36,298 nucleotides of DNA from contig JBJMSU010000010.1 in assembly GCA_045801465.1 (NCBI GenBank), positions 1 to 36,298 on the forward strand, given 5' to 3'. Origin of the DNA: DATFWC01 sp045801465 (GTDB lineage Bacteria; Pseudomonadota; Alphaproteobacteria; Rhizobiales; Xanthobacteraceae). Positions 24,031 through 32,433 of the stretch are shown piece after piece (position 1 is the stretch's first letter; each line of letters begins with the position of its first letter). The notes under the pieces are model-generated. The model was not told the DNA's origin. It ran no database searches and saw nothing but the letters and a program-made list of their open reading frames with translations. Made by a program: the position numbers and the translations under genes.

Positions 24031-25785
24031 ATGGAATACCGCGAGAAGAGCGAGATCCGGGACGGGATGCGAATCGACTGGGATGTCCCGATCCCGATGG
24101 ACGACGGACTCGGGCTTCGCGCCGACGTGTTCCGGCCCATTGCCGAGGGCAAGTACCCGGTGATCATGACCTACGGCCCCTACGGAAAATGGCTGCACTT
24201 CGAGGATCTGTACACGGATCAATGGCGACTGATGTGCGAGGAGCACCCGGACGTGCCGTCCGGCTCGACCAACAAGTATCAATGCTGGGAGGTGGTCGAC
24301 CCTGAAAAATGGGTTCCCGACGGATACGTATGTGTTCGCGTGGACAGTCGCGGCGCCGGGCGCTCACCGGGCATCATCGACATTTGGTCGCTGCGCGAGG
24401 CGCAAGACCTGGCCATTTGCGTCGACTGGGGCGGAGTTCAACCCTGGTCGAACGGCAAGGTCGGCCTCAATGGAATCTCCTATTACGGCCAGAACCAATG
24501 GCAGGTGGCGGCGCTCGGCCCCAAGCACCTGGCGGCGATCTGCACCTGGGAGGCGGCCGCCGACTTCTACCGCGACATGGCGCATCACGGTGGAATTCTC
24601 TGCAACGGCTTCACCCACGATTGGTCGCGGGCACAGGTCTACTCGGTACAGCACGGCCGCGGCACGCGTGGGTTCAAGAGTCGAATGACGGGAGATTGGG
24701 TCTCCGGCCCGATCACCCTGACCGAAGAGGAGCTCGGGGCAAACCGGCGCAACTTTTACGAGGATTGCCTGGCGCACAAGCTGGACACCGACGAGTACTG
24801 GCAGTCGCGGATGCCGGACTGGTCGAAGGTGCGGGTCCCGCTGCTCTCGACTGCCAACTGGGGCGGCCAGGGCTTGCATCCGCGCGGCAATTTCGAGGGA
24901 TTCGTGCGGGCGGCATCGAAGGACAAATGGCTCGAGGTGCACGGGCTCGAACACTGGACCCATTTCTACACCGATTATGGACTCGGTCTGCAGAAACGGT
25001 TCTTCGGCCATTTCCTCAAAGGAGAAGCGACCGGCTGGGAGAAGCAGCCGAAGGTGCTGTTGCAGGTGCGTCATCCTGGAGAGCAGTTCGTGGAGCGGCA
25101 CGAGAGCGAATGGCCTCTCGCACGCACGCAGTGGACCAAGTTTTACCTCGACGCGACCGACGCCTCGCTCTCGACCAAGCCGCAGAACTCGACCGGCTCG
25201 GTCACGTATTCGGGATTTGCAGACGGCGTAACTTTTCTCACCGCCCCGCGGCAACAAGTAACCGAGATCACCGGCCCGATCGCGGCCAAGCTGTGGGTCT
25301 CCTCGAGCACGAAAGACGCCGACCTGTTCCTGGTGGTCCGCGTGTTTGCCCCTGACATGAAGGAGGTGACCTTTCACGGGGCGCTCGACCCGCATACGCC
25401 GGTTGCCCAGGGGTGGCTGCGCGTCTCGCATCGCAAGCTCCATGAGGAGCTCACGCTGCCATACCGGCCTTATCACACCCACGATGAAATCCAGGAGCTC
25501 ACACCGGGCGAAGTTTACGAGGTCGATGTCGAGGTTTGGCCGACCTGTATCGTCATCCCGCGCGGCTACCGTATCGGGCTCACCGTACGCGGCAAAGACT
25601 ACGTCTATGGTGGAGAATCGACGGCGGGCTCCAAGACCCTTGGTCAGAAGTGGACCGGCGTAGGGCCGTTCCGCCATGATGACCCGCGCGACCGGCCCGC
25701 AGCCGTGTTTGGAGGCGACGTGACACTTCACACCGGGCCGCAACGCCAGGCATACGTTCTGCTTCCGGTCATTCCGCCGAACTAG
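24031..25785 (+). CDS. CocE/NonD family hydrolase (peptidase S15 type)
   Basis: Encodes 584 residues: an alpha/beta hydrolase domain (about 1-340) followed by a jelly-roll C-terminal domain (about 350-580), the CocE and X-Pro dipeptidyl peptidase layout. VRVDSRGAGRSPG near residues 103-115 and the nucleophile S150 in GLNGISYYGQNQW are clear. The histidine is probably H308 (HGLEHWTH). The aspartate, usually in a WxD motif after the last sheet strand, is not seen: that segment reads STANWGGQGLHPRGN, with N276. I took the ATG at 24031 with GGGGGAG before it. No signal peptide is seen, so it is probably a cytosolic ester, amide or peptide hydrolase. No operon partner is evident. Confidence 0.88.
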   Translation: MEYREKSEIRDGMRIDWDVPIPMDDGLGLRADVFRPIAEGKYPVIMTYGPYGKWLHFEDLYTDQWRLMCEEHPDVPSGSTNKYQCWEVVDPEKWVPDGYVCVRVDSRGAGRSPGIIDIWSLREAQDLAICVDWGGVQPWSNGKVGLNGISYYGQNQWQVAALGPKHLAAICTWEAAADFYRDMAHHGGILCNGFTHDWSRAQVYSVQHGRGTRGFKSRMTGDWVSGPITLTEEELGANRRNFYEDCLAHKLDTDEYWQSRMPDWSKVRVPLLSTANWGGQGLHPRGNFEGFVRAASKDKWLEVHGLEHWTHFYTDYGLGLQKRFFGHFLKGEATGWEKQPKVLLQVRHPGEQFVERHESEWPLARTQWTKFYLDATDASLSTKPQNSTGSVTYSGFADGVTFLTAPRQQVTEITGPIAAKLWVSSSTKDADLFLVVRVFAPDMKEVTFHGALDPHTPVAQGWLRVSHRKLHEELTLPYRPYHTHDEIQELTPGEVYEVDVEVWPTCIVIPRGYRIGLTVRGKDYVYGGESTAGSKTLGQKWTGVGPFRHDDPRDRPAAVFGGDVTLHTGPQRQAYVLLPVIPPN

Positions 25786-25884
25786 GGATAGGCCGAGAAG
25801 CCTGGACGCGCCCATCCTGTCGGCATTAAGATCGGCGCCAGTGTGGAGAGCTGCGATTTCGGCGTTCGCGTGAGGTACAGTCCA

Positions 25885-26325
25885 GTGTCAAAGTTTCCGA
25901 GAGTCAGGTTGGCGTTCGCAAGCTGTGCGTTCGTGGTGATCATGACGTACGCTGCATGGCAGAATCAGCAACGCGCGCGGCCAGTGCTGGAATCGGCTGC
26001 GGCAAGTTCGATGGAACTCGCATCCGAACCCCGCCCCGAGGCGGCACCTCCAGCGGTGACGGACCCGCGGCCCGGGTGGGTAGCGGCGACCGTTCCGCAG
26101 CTACCGCCCGCGCTCGTACCGAGTGAGGAGGAAGCAGCTACGGAAGCACTTCCGACGCCACAATCGCCGGAGCCAGCCAGCACGGAAGTCGCGGCATCGG
26201 CCGAACCGAGGCCGGAGCTCACGGCTCCACAGAGCTCCGCTGTATCGACGGCAGTTCCTCTACCGCGTCCCCGCCCCCGAAGATCGCCGGTCACCAACGC
26301 CACCGCTCCCCTGAAGCTCCATTGA
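25885..26325 (+). CDS. Proline-rich membrane-anchored protein
   Basis: Encodes about 146 residues from a GTG at 25885 (GAGG lies upstream); a GTG at 25843 would add 14 residues. One hydrophobic helix (near residues 8-24, LAFASCAFVVIMTYAAW) follows a basic start, so the protein is an N-terminal anchor with the rest in the periplasm. The remainder is low-complexity, rich in Pro, Ala and Glu, ending in a basic stretch PRPRPRR. No domain is recognisable. It could be a linker-type envelope protein, or a reading frame kept open by base composition. Confidence 0.5.
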   Translation: MSKFPRVRLAFASCAFVVIMTYAAWQNQQRARPVLESAAASSMELASEPRPEAAPPAVTDPRPGWVAATVPQLPPALVPSEEEAATEALPTPQSPEPASTEVAASAEPRPELTAPQSSAVSTAVPLPRPRPRRSPVTNATAPLKLH

Positions 26326-26476
26326 CAGGCATTGGTTCACCTGCACCGCGATTGCGACGGTGGGGCGGCGCGCCGGCCCGTGGCGACCGGGATCGCGGCA
26401 CCGGGCGCGCCGGCCATCACGGGAGAGGAAGCGCATCGAATCCACCAGCGCTTCGAACTCCAACTGCGAGCGATGA

Positions 26477-27466
26477 ATGACGCAATACCTGAATTCAATG
26501 CTGCGCGTGCTAGCGGTTGTCCTCGCCGCCACGACGGTGACGGCGCACGCGCAGTCCTATCCGACGAGGCCGATCACGTTCGTGGTGCCGTTCGCGCCGG
26601 GCGGCCTGTCCGATGTGCCGGCGCGCGCGCTCGCCGCCTTCATGCAGCAGCAGATCGGCCAGTCCATCGTGGTCGAGAACCGTCCAGGAGCTTCGGGGGT
26701 AACCGGAGCGACCTCTGTCCTGCGGGCGGAGCCGGATGGCTACACAATCCTGGTCAACGCGCTGGCCGACGTGCAAAACCTGCACTACCTTTCGGTGCCT
26801 TACGATCCGATCAAGGATTTTGCCCTCATCGGCATGGTCGTCGATGGGCCGCCGCTGGTCCTCGTCGTCAACTCCGCCCTGCCGTACAAATCGGTCGCCG
26901 AGCTTGTGGCCGACGCCCGCGCGAATCCCAACAAGATCAGCTTCGGGACCTCCGGGCCGGCGACCTCGCCGGCCATTGCGGTGACCCAGGTCAATGCCCT
27001 GGCGAACACGAGCATCGTGGGCGTGCCCTACCGCGGCTCGGGAGCGGCTGCGGTCGGCGTCGCGAGCGGTGAGGTCCAGGGCGCGTTCATATTCTATTCG
27101 AATGCCAAGCCGCTGTCGGACGATGGGAAGGTGCGGGCACTGGCCGTTGCGAGCCCGCAGCGGCTCGCCAACTGGCCCGAGATTCCGACCATGGCGGAGC
27201 TCGGCTTTTCGGGCGTGGACCACCGCGGATTTGTCGGCCTTGCGGCACCCGCCAGGACACCGGCTTCGATCATCGCATTCCTGAATAAGCACCTGAATGA
27301 CGCGATCCATTCCGCTTCGTTCCGCGCTCGCATGGAGCCGCTTGGCATGACCGTTCCGGCCGACAACACACCGGAACAGTTTGCGGAATTCATGCGGAGG
27401 GAGAATGCCAAGCAGGCCGAGCTCGCGCGGCTCTCCGGCCACTCACCATTGCAAACGAAACCGTGA
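26477..27466 (+). CDS. Orphan TTT receptor, TctC/Bug family
   Basis: Encodes 329 residues with a signal peptide ending TAHA before QSYP (residue 25). The Bug hallmark is YPTRPITFVVPFAPGGLSD, followed by NRPGASGVTG and AEPDGYTILV. There is no tctA or tctB beside it, as is common for Bug proteins, so it may work with one of the two permeases in this window, with another elsewhere, or as a sensor. ATGs at 26477 and 26498 are both possible. It is followed after 13 bases by a RidA homologue, suggesting co-transcription. Confidence 0.92.
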   Translation: MTQYLNSMLRVLAVVLAATTVTAHAQSYPTRPITFVVPFAPGGLSDVPARALAAFMQQQIGQSIVVENRPGASGVTGATSVLRAEPDGYTILVNALADVQNLHYLSVPYDPIKDFALIGMVVDGPPLVLVVNSALPYKSVAELVADARANPNKISFGTSGPATSPAIAVTQVNALANTSIVGVPYRGSGAAAVGVASGEVQGAFIFYSNAKPLSDDGKVRALAVASPQRLANWPEIPTMAELGFSGVDHRGFVGLAAPARTPASIIAFLNKHLNDAIHSASFRARMEPLGMTVPADNTPEQFAEFMRRENAKQAELARLSGHSPLQTKP

Positions 27467-27479
27467 GCAGAGAGCAACG

Positions 27480-27875
27480 ATGGCCAAAATTACCCGGATT
27501 AATCCCGATGGCATGTCGAAGCCGCTGGCGAACTATTCGCACGTGGTGACCGCCGAAGCAGCACAGAAGCTCGTGTTCTGTGCGGGCCAAGTCGCCGCCG
27601 ACGCAGAAGGAACGGTGCTGCCTCCCGATGATTTCGACGCCCAGGCCAAGATGGTGATGGAAAATCTCACCAAGGCGCTCGCCGCCGCAGGCGCGAAGAT
27701 CTCCGACGTGACCAAGATAACGATTTACATTTGCAATCCGCACGACGTGCCGAAAGCCCGCAACATTCTGAAGACCTACTTCGCCGGTCACGCGCCCGGC
27801 AGCACGTTGTGCATCCTGCGCGGCCTCGCCAATCCCAATTTTCTTGTGGAGATCGAAGCGATTGCAGCCGTGTAA
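27480..27875 (+). CDS. RidA family protein (YjgF/YER057c/UK114)
   Basis: Encodes 131 residues, normal for the trimeric RidA fold. RidA enzymes hydrolyse reactive enamine/imine intermediates to keto acids plus ammonia. The key arginine is present as R114 (CILRGLANPN), and E124/E126 lie in FLVEIEAIAAV at the end. The region LVFCAGQVAADAEG is the family start. The start ATG at 27480 lies 13 bases after tctC. Pairing with an uptake receptor suggests it clears an imine formed when an imported nitrogen-containing acid is broken down, or acts as a deaminase on that compound; this is inference. Confidence 0.9.
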   Translation: MAKITRINPDGMSKPLANYSHVVTAEAAQKLVFCAGQVAADAEGTVLPPDDFDAQAKMVMENLTKALAAAGAKISDVTKITIYICNPHDVPKARNILKTYFAGHAPGSTLCILRGLANPNFLVEIEAIAAV

Positions 27876-27895
27876 GCGGCTCTTGGCCGGCTTTG

Positions 27896-29170
27896 CTAGG
27901 AACTCGACACAACCCCGCTGCAGAGATCGAGTGCGACCCGCAGATAGATTCTCGATGCGGTGACCACATCATCGACGAGCACGTGCTCACCGAGGGCATG
28001 CATCGCGCCGCCGCGAGCTTCGGGATGGAGGCGGCCTCCCGGGCCGAAGACGACACATGGCACGCCATAGGCGGTGAAATGCACCGCGTCCGCCCCCGGG
28101 CGGCGGATGATCGGTTGAGGCCGTTCGCCCATCTCGGCGGTCTGCGCCTGCCCGAGCGCCACGACGACGGGCAGTGTCTCATCGATGAGGGTGGGCGGAT
28201 CGGTGACGTAAAGATAAAGCGACGGCTCGGGCGTTCTGGTGCGATCCGCAAAGGCGCGCAAAACGCTGCGCAGCTCGCGCTTGATCTCCTCGACGGTTTG
28301 TCCCGGCACGGTCCGGATGTCCAGGTAGAGACTACACTCGTGGGGATTGCGCGACAGCCGCCATGGCGCGCCTCCGCGGATCGCGGCGATCGTCACGTTC
28401 GGGTGCTCGCCCATGAATTGGTGGCGCCGCTCGTAAGCGCGCGCCCATTCCATGATGTCGGCCTGCAGCGCGTGCATCAGGGCGATGGCGTTGACCGTGC
28501 CCGGGCGGTTGGCAAGCGCCGAATGCGCCACCGTGCCGTGCACCGTGATCCGCAGCCAGATGCATCCCATATTGGCGGTGGAGATGCGCAGGCCCGTGGG
28601 CTCGACCAGCAGGGCATAGTCGGCGGTGATCCCGTGCGTCACCAGGTGCTTGCTGCCCGTGCCGTAGCCGGAATATTCGACCCCCTGGAACTCCTCGACC
28701 GGTGCTTTTTCGATCTCGCCGACGACGGCGGCAAACGAAACGTCGCCGGTCAGCTTGATCCCTGCCTTGACGATGGCCTCGACCGCGACGAGCGCGGCGG
28801 CAAGGCCGCTCTTCATGTTGTTCGCGCCCAGCCCCCAGACCCATCCATCCTTGTGCACCGCCTTCGGCTTGAAGCCCGGTCCATCGAGATAATCCTCGCC
28901 GCCGCTATACGAGGTGTCCATATGGCCGGTGAACAGGAGGTTGGTGCCGGTCCCGCTTCCACGCAGATGGCCGACCGCATTCGGTCGGTTGGCGTCGACG
29001 AGCTGCAGCTCGGTCTGAAGCCCCGCGCGCTGCATACGTTCGACCAGATAGCGCGCCATCCCGATCTCGTTACCGGTCGCGCTCGGGATGTCGACCATTT
29101 CCGTCAATGTTTTCTGAACGAGATCTCTACTGACGTGTTCTACCGCCTTGGCGAAATCGAGGTCGCTCAT
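27896..29170 (-). CDS. M20 family metallopeptidase / deacylase (ArgE/DapE-like)
   Basis: Encodes 424 residues, normal for ArgE/DapE-type amidohydrolases that cleave an N-acyl group using two metals. H83 and D85 (FTGHMDTS) supply a metal ligand and its partner. The bridging aspartate, normally in the DMKGG motif, is N118 here (GLGANNMKSG). The EE pair is replaced by GEIEKAP with E152 and E154. I recall the same NMK and GEIEK variants in other Bradyrhizobium M20 proteins, so this may be a natural subfamily. The dimerisation domain is marked by HGTVAHSALANRPGTVNA. It converges on the RidA gene, with only 20 bases between the stops. Confidence 0.88.
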   Translation of the reverse strand: MSDLDFAKAVEHVSRDLVQKTLTEMVDIPSATGNEIGMARYLVERMQRAGLQTELQLVDANRPNAVGHLRGSGTGTNLLFTGHMDTSYSGGEDYLDGPGFKPKAVHKDGWVWGLGANNMKSGLAAALVAVEAIVKAGIKLTGDVSFAAVVGEIEKAPVEEFQGVEYSGYGTGSKHLVTHGITADYALLVEPTGLRISTANMGCIWLRITVHGTVAHSALANRPGTVNAIALMHALQADIMEWARAYERRHQFMGEHPNVTIAAIRGGAPWRLSRNPHECSLYLDIRTVPGQTVEEIKRELRSVLRAFADRTRTPEPSLYLYVTDPPTLIDETLPVVVALGQAQTAEMGERPQPIIRRPGADAVHFTAYGVPCVVFGPGGRLHPEARGGAMHALGEHVLVDDVVTASRIYLRVALDLCSGVVSSS

Positions 29171-29530
29171 GAATCGTAATCAGTCACACGGGAGGGGTGT
29201 GGCGGAGGGAGTGGAACTGGGATCCAACATTCTCCACGCAAGGCAAGGTAGTCAAGAGAACGACAGCGAGCGTGAGCGGATCTGGCGTGCGGATTGAGGT
29301 GAAAAGCGGACCGATATACTCGGTTCTGCCAGTTCGGCCTTTGACTCCGGTGTGGACAGGGCGTCCAGATTTTGAGGAATAGAGGCCACCGAATGTGCGG
29401 TTGGCGCCACCGCATGACTCCCCCTCGATGCCCGCCGCCATTGACCCATTGCTTCGGCAAAGTCGCTTGGATAGCGTTGCCAGCAACGATTTTGAACGGC
29501 ACGTCCGAAGCCATTCCCAGGGAGGCGGCC
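29171..29530. other. Divergent intergenic region, no gene
   Basis: About 360 bp between the M20 gene (minus) and the iorA-like gene (plus). It should carry promoters for both. A TTGAGG and a TATACT near 29295-29325 are only 15 bases apart, too close for a convincing sigma-70 promoter. A 61-codon open frame here has no ribosome binding site or recognisable family. I see no repeat or RNA structure worth naming. Confidence 0.5.
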
Positions 29531-30034
29531 ATGGATTACCGGATCATCGTGAATGGAACGAGCCGGACGGTCAGCGCCAGACCGGACACTCCGTTGCTTT
29601 ACGTGTTGATGAACGATCTCGATCTGAAGGGTCCGCGGTTCGGCTGCGGGCTTGCGCAATGCGGCTCGTGTTCGGTGCTGCTGGATGGCGTCGAGATCCG
29701 CTCCTGCATCACGCCGGTCGGCGACGTCGAAGGCAAGGTGCTGACCACGCTCGAAGGCCTGCCCGCGCTCTACGCTCAGCAGAAGGGACTCGCCGAGGCG
29801 CCCGCGATGCATCCGTTGCAACAGGCGTTCATCGACGTGCAGGCACCACAGTGCGGCTACTGCTACAACGGCATGACCATCAAGGGCGCGGAGCTTCTGG
29901 CGAATAACCCGAAGCCGACGCAGGGCGAGATTCGCACGCATATGGATGGCCATCTCTGCCGCTGCGGCACTTATCCGCGGGTCATGAAGGCGATCCAGCT
30001 CGCGTCCTCTCGCATGACAGGAGAGGTCCGATGA
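29531..30034 (+). CDS. 2Fe-2S subunit of a molybdenum hydroxylase (IorA-like)
   Basis: Encodes 167 residues with both clusters of the xanthine oxidase family small subunit. C39, C44, C47 and C59 hold the plant-type 2Fe-2S cluster (GCGLAQCGSC and SC). C108, C111, C143 and C145 hold the second (QCGYCYNGM and HLCRCGTYPR). It passes electrons from the molybdenum subunit to an outside acceptor. Where many relatives have a Gln or Thr after CGYC, this protein has YNG, so its contact with the molybdopterin subunit may differ slightly. GGGAGG precedes the ATG. The stop overlaps the large-subunit start as ATGA, so the two are coupled. Confidence 0.93.
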   Translation: MDYRIIVNGTSRTVSARPDTPLLYVLMNDLDLKGPRFGCGLAQCGSCSVLLDGVEIRSCITPVGDVEGKVLTTLEGLPALYAQQKGLAEAPAMHPLQQAFIDVQAPQCGYCYNGMTIKGAELLANNPKPTQGEIRTHMDGHLCRCGTYPRVMKAIQLASSRMTGEVR

Positions 30035-32271
30035 AGGCGCATCAGGAGGACCTGAATTTCTCGCGTCGCGATCTGCTCAAAGGCGGCGGCGCGCTGATCA
30101 TAGGCTTCAGCATGGCCGGCGTACCGGCTGGCGCTGCGCTCGCGGCGCGTGGCGACGTCCCGGGTCCCTTCGACATGAACGCGATCGACACCTGGATCGC
30201 AATCCATGGCGACAACACCGCGACCGTCTACATCGGCAAGGGTGAATTCGGCCAGGGCAACACCACCGGCCTCCTGCAAATGGCGGCCGAAGAGCTTGAC
30301 CTCGACATGAGCCAGGTGCGGTCGGTCCAGCTCGACACCAATGTGACGCCCAACCAGGGCGCCACCACCTCGAGCTCGTCGATCGAGCGCGGCGGCCCGC
30401 AAATCCGCGCCGCGGCAGCCGAGGCGCGGCGGGCGCTGTTGGCCCTCGCCTCGACCAGGCTCGGCGTGCAGATCGGCAGCCTCGTGGTCAACAAGGGCAT
30501 AATCTCGATCGACGGTCATCCGACCCAGTCGGTCTCCTACGGCGCGCTGCTCGGCGACAAGCCGTTCAATGTGAAATTCACCGGCACCGCGCCGCAAAAG
30601 GCGATCACGCGCTACAAGGTGGTCGGCACCAACGTGCCGCGGGTCGACATCCCCGACAAGGCGGCCGGCAAATACACCTATATGCAGCACGTGCGCTTGC
30701 CCGGCATGCTGCACGGCCGCGTCGTCCGGCCGCGCGGCCAGCGCGCCTATGGGACCGGCGCCAAGCCGTTGGCGATCGACGAGGCCTCGCTCCAGGACAT
30801 CCCGGCGCGCATCGTGCGCAAAGGCGACTTCGTGGGCGTGGTGGCGCAGAACGAGTGGGACGCCATTCGCGCGTCGCGCGCGCTGAAAGTGACCTGGCAA
30901 GAAACGAATGGGCTGCCGGGCAACTCCGACCTGTTCACCCGGATGCGGGCGGCGAAGACCTCAGACGTCACCATCGTGAACTGGGGCGACGCCGAAAAGG
31001 CGCTCGCAAACTCGGCGCACGTCTCGACCGCTACCTATTACTGTCCATACCAGTCGCACGCGCCGTTCGCCCCGAACTGCGCTGTCGCCGATGTCGGCCC
31101 GAGCAGCGCGTCGGTGATGTCCTCGACTCAGGACATCTACAACTCGCGTGACATGCTGGCGGAGGTGCTCGGCCTGCCGGTCAACAAAGTGCGCGTGCAA
31201 TATGTCGAAGGCTCGGGCACTTTCGGCCGAAGCTGCTATGAAGACGCTGCGCAGGCCGCGGCCGTGATGTCGCAAGCGGTGGGCAAGCCGGTGCGCGTGC
31301 AGTTCATGCGCTCCGACGAGCATGGCTGGGACGACTACGGCCCGGCGCATCTCGCTGACGTGCGCGCCGGCATCGATGCCAACGGCAGGATCGTGGCTTA
31401 CGAATACCACGGTTGGCAGCACGGCTGGCTGATCAACGAAACGACGCATGAGCTCGTGCTCAATACGCCGCCGAAGGAGCGCACTACCGGGGCGATGTCG
31501 ATCCCGGTCAACCGCATGAGCACCGGTTCGATGTACCGGGTTGCAGATCGCCGCGTGGTCAGTCACATGGTCCCGATGGTCGGCCTGCTCAAAGGCGCGC
31601 CGCTGCGCTCGCCGCTCGACCTGTCGTTTGCGTTTGCGTCCGAGCAAACCATCGACGAGCTTGCGGTGGCCGCCAAGATGGATCCGCTGGAATTCCGACG
31701 GAAGAATATCGGCGATGCGCGCTGGCTCGGCGTGCTCAATGCAGCCGCGCAGGCTGCGGCCTGGACCCCCAGGATTTCGGGCTCGGCGCTCGACAGCGGC
31801 GAGGTCGTGGCCGGGCGCGGTATCGGGCTCGGCACCCACCACGTCTCCTATGGGGCGGCCGTGGCCGAGATCGAAGTCAACAAACGAACGGGTGTTATCG
31901 TCGCCAAACGCCTGTTCGGCGCGCTCGACGCCGGCCAGATCGTCAATCCGGCGGCGGTCGAAGCGCAGATCATGGGCCAGATGATCCAGGCGACGAGCCG
32001 CACGCTCAAGGAAGAGGTGCTATTCGACAACGAAGGCGTCACCAGCCTCGACTGGATTTCGTACCCAGTGCTGCGCTTTGGCGAACATCCGGAGGTCGTG
32101 CCGATCGTGGTGCAGCGCCTCGACGAGCCGTCATCCGGCGCGGGTGAAGAGGTGATGGGCGCGACGACAGCTGCCATCGCCAACGCGTTCTACGACGCGA
32201 CCGGCGTGCGGCTGCGGCAATATCCGCTGACGCCCGACCGGGTGAAGGCCGCGCTCGCGGCCCCGACGTAA
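30031..32271 (+). CDS. Molybdopterin-binding large subunit (IorB-like), Tat-exported
   Basis: Encodes 746 residues of the IorB / aldehyde dehydrogenase large-subunit type that hydroxylates N-heterocycles or aldehydes using a Mo-molybdopterin cytosine cofactor. A twin-arginine signal is clear: S11-R12-R13-D14-L15-L16 followed by a hydrophobic run ending near residue 38. This sends the folded enzyme to the periplasm, with the small subunit carried along. The catalytic glutamate is E706 in SSGAGEEVMG. Family landmarks include KGEFGQGNTTGLLQMAAEEL and GSGTFGRSCYEDAAQ. I see no cytochrome c or chaperone gene beside it, so the electron acceptor is encoded elsewhere. The substrate is unknown. Confidence 0.93.
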   Translation: MKAHQEDLNFSRRDLLKGGGALIIGFSMAGVPAGAALAARGDVPGPFDMNAIDTWIAIHGDNTATVYIGKGEFGQGNTTGLLQMAAEELDLDMSQVRSVQLDTNVTPNQGATTSSSSIERGGPQIRAAAAEARRALLALASTRLGVQIGSLVVNKGIISIDGHPTQSVSYGALLGDKPFNVKFTGTAPQKAITRYKVVGTNVPRVDIPDKAAGKYTYMQHVRLPGMLHGRVVRPRGQRAYGTGAKPLAIDEASLQDIPARIVRKGDFVGVVAQNEWDAIRASRALKVTWQETNGLPGNSDLFTRMRAAKTSDVTIVNWGDAEKALANSAHVSTATYYCPYQSHAPFAPNCAVADVGPSSASVMSSTQDIYNSRDMLAEVLGLPVNKVRVQYVEGSGTFGRSCYEDAAQAAAVMSQAVGKPVRVQFMRSDEHGWDDYGPAHLADVRAGIDANGRIVAYEYHGWQHGWLINETTHELVLNTPPKERTTGAMSIPVNRMSTGSMYRVADRRVVSHMVPMVGLLKGAPLRSPLDLSFAFASEQTIDELAVAAKMDPLEFRRKNIGDARWLGVLNAAAQAAAWTPRISGSALDSGEVVAGRGIGLGTHHVSYGAAVAEIEVNKRTGVIVAKRLFGALDAGQIVNPAAVEAQIMGQMIQATSRTLKEEVLFDNEGVTSLDWISYPVLRFGEHPEVVPIVVQRLDEPSSGAGEEVMGATTAAIANAFYDATGVRLRQYPLTPDRVKAALAAPT

Positions 32272-32433
32272 GGGATTCCGCCTGGCCTGCTCAAGCGGAT
32301 CGTGAGGAACGGCAAGCATCAACGCCCGTGCTCGACCTCTCTAACATCGAGGCCGACCAGCTTGTGCTCGACCGCGGGCGCGGTGGCTAGGTCCCGATCA
32401 GTGCCTTCAGGATCGGCACGGCAGCGCGCGGGC

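Noticed and set aside
26326..26476. Protein-like frame between the proline-rich gene and the orphan tctC
   Set aside because: A short stretch reads plausibly but has no start signal or recognisable family and runs out of frame into tctC.
29295..29325. TTGAGG and TATACT as a promoter for the iorA-like gene
   Set aside because: The spacing is only 15 bases and the start codon is about 200 bases away; support is too weak.
29197..29382. A 61-codon open frame in the divergent region upstream of the iorA-like gene
   Set aside because: No ribosome binding site, no signal or domain, and it occupies the expected promoter region.
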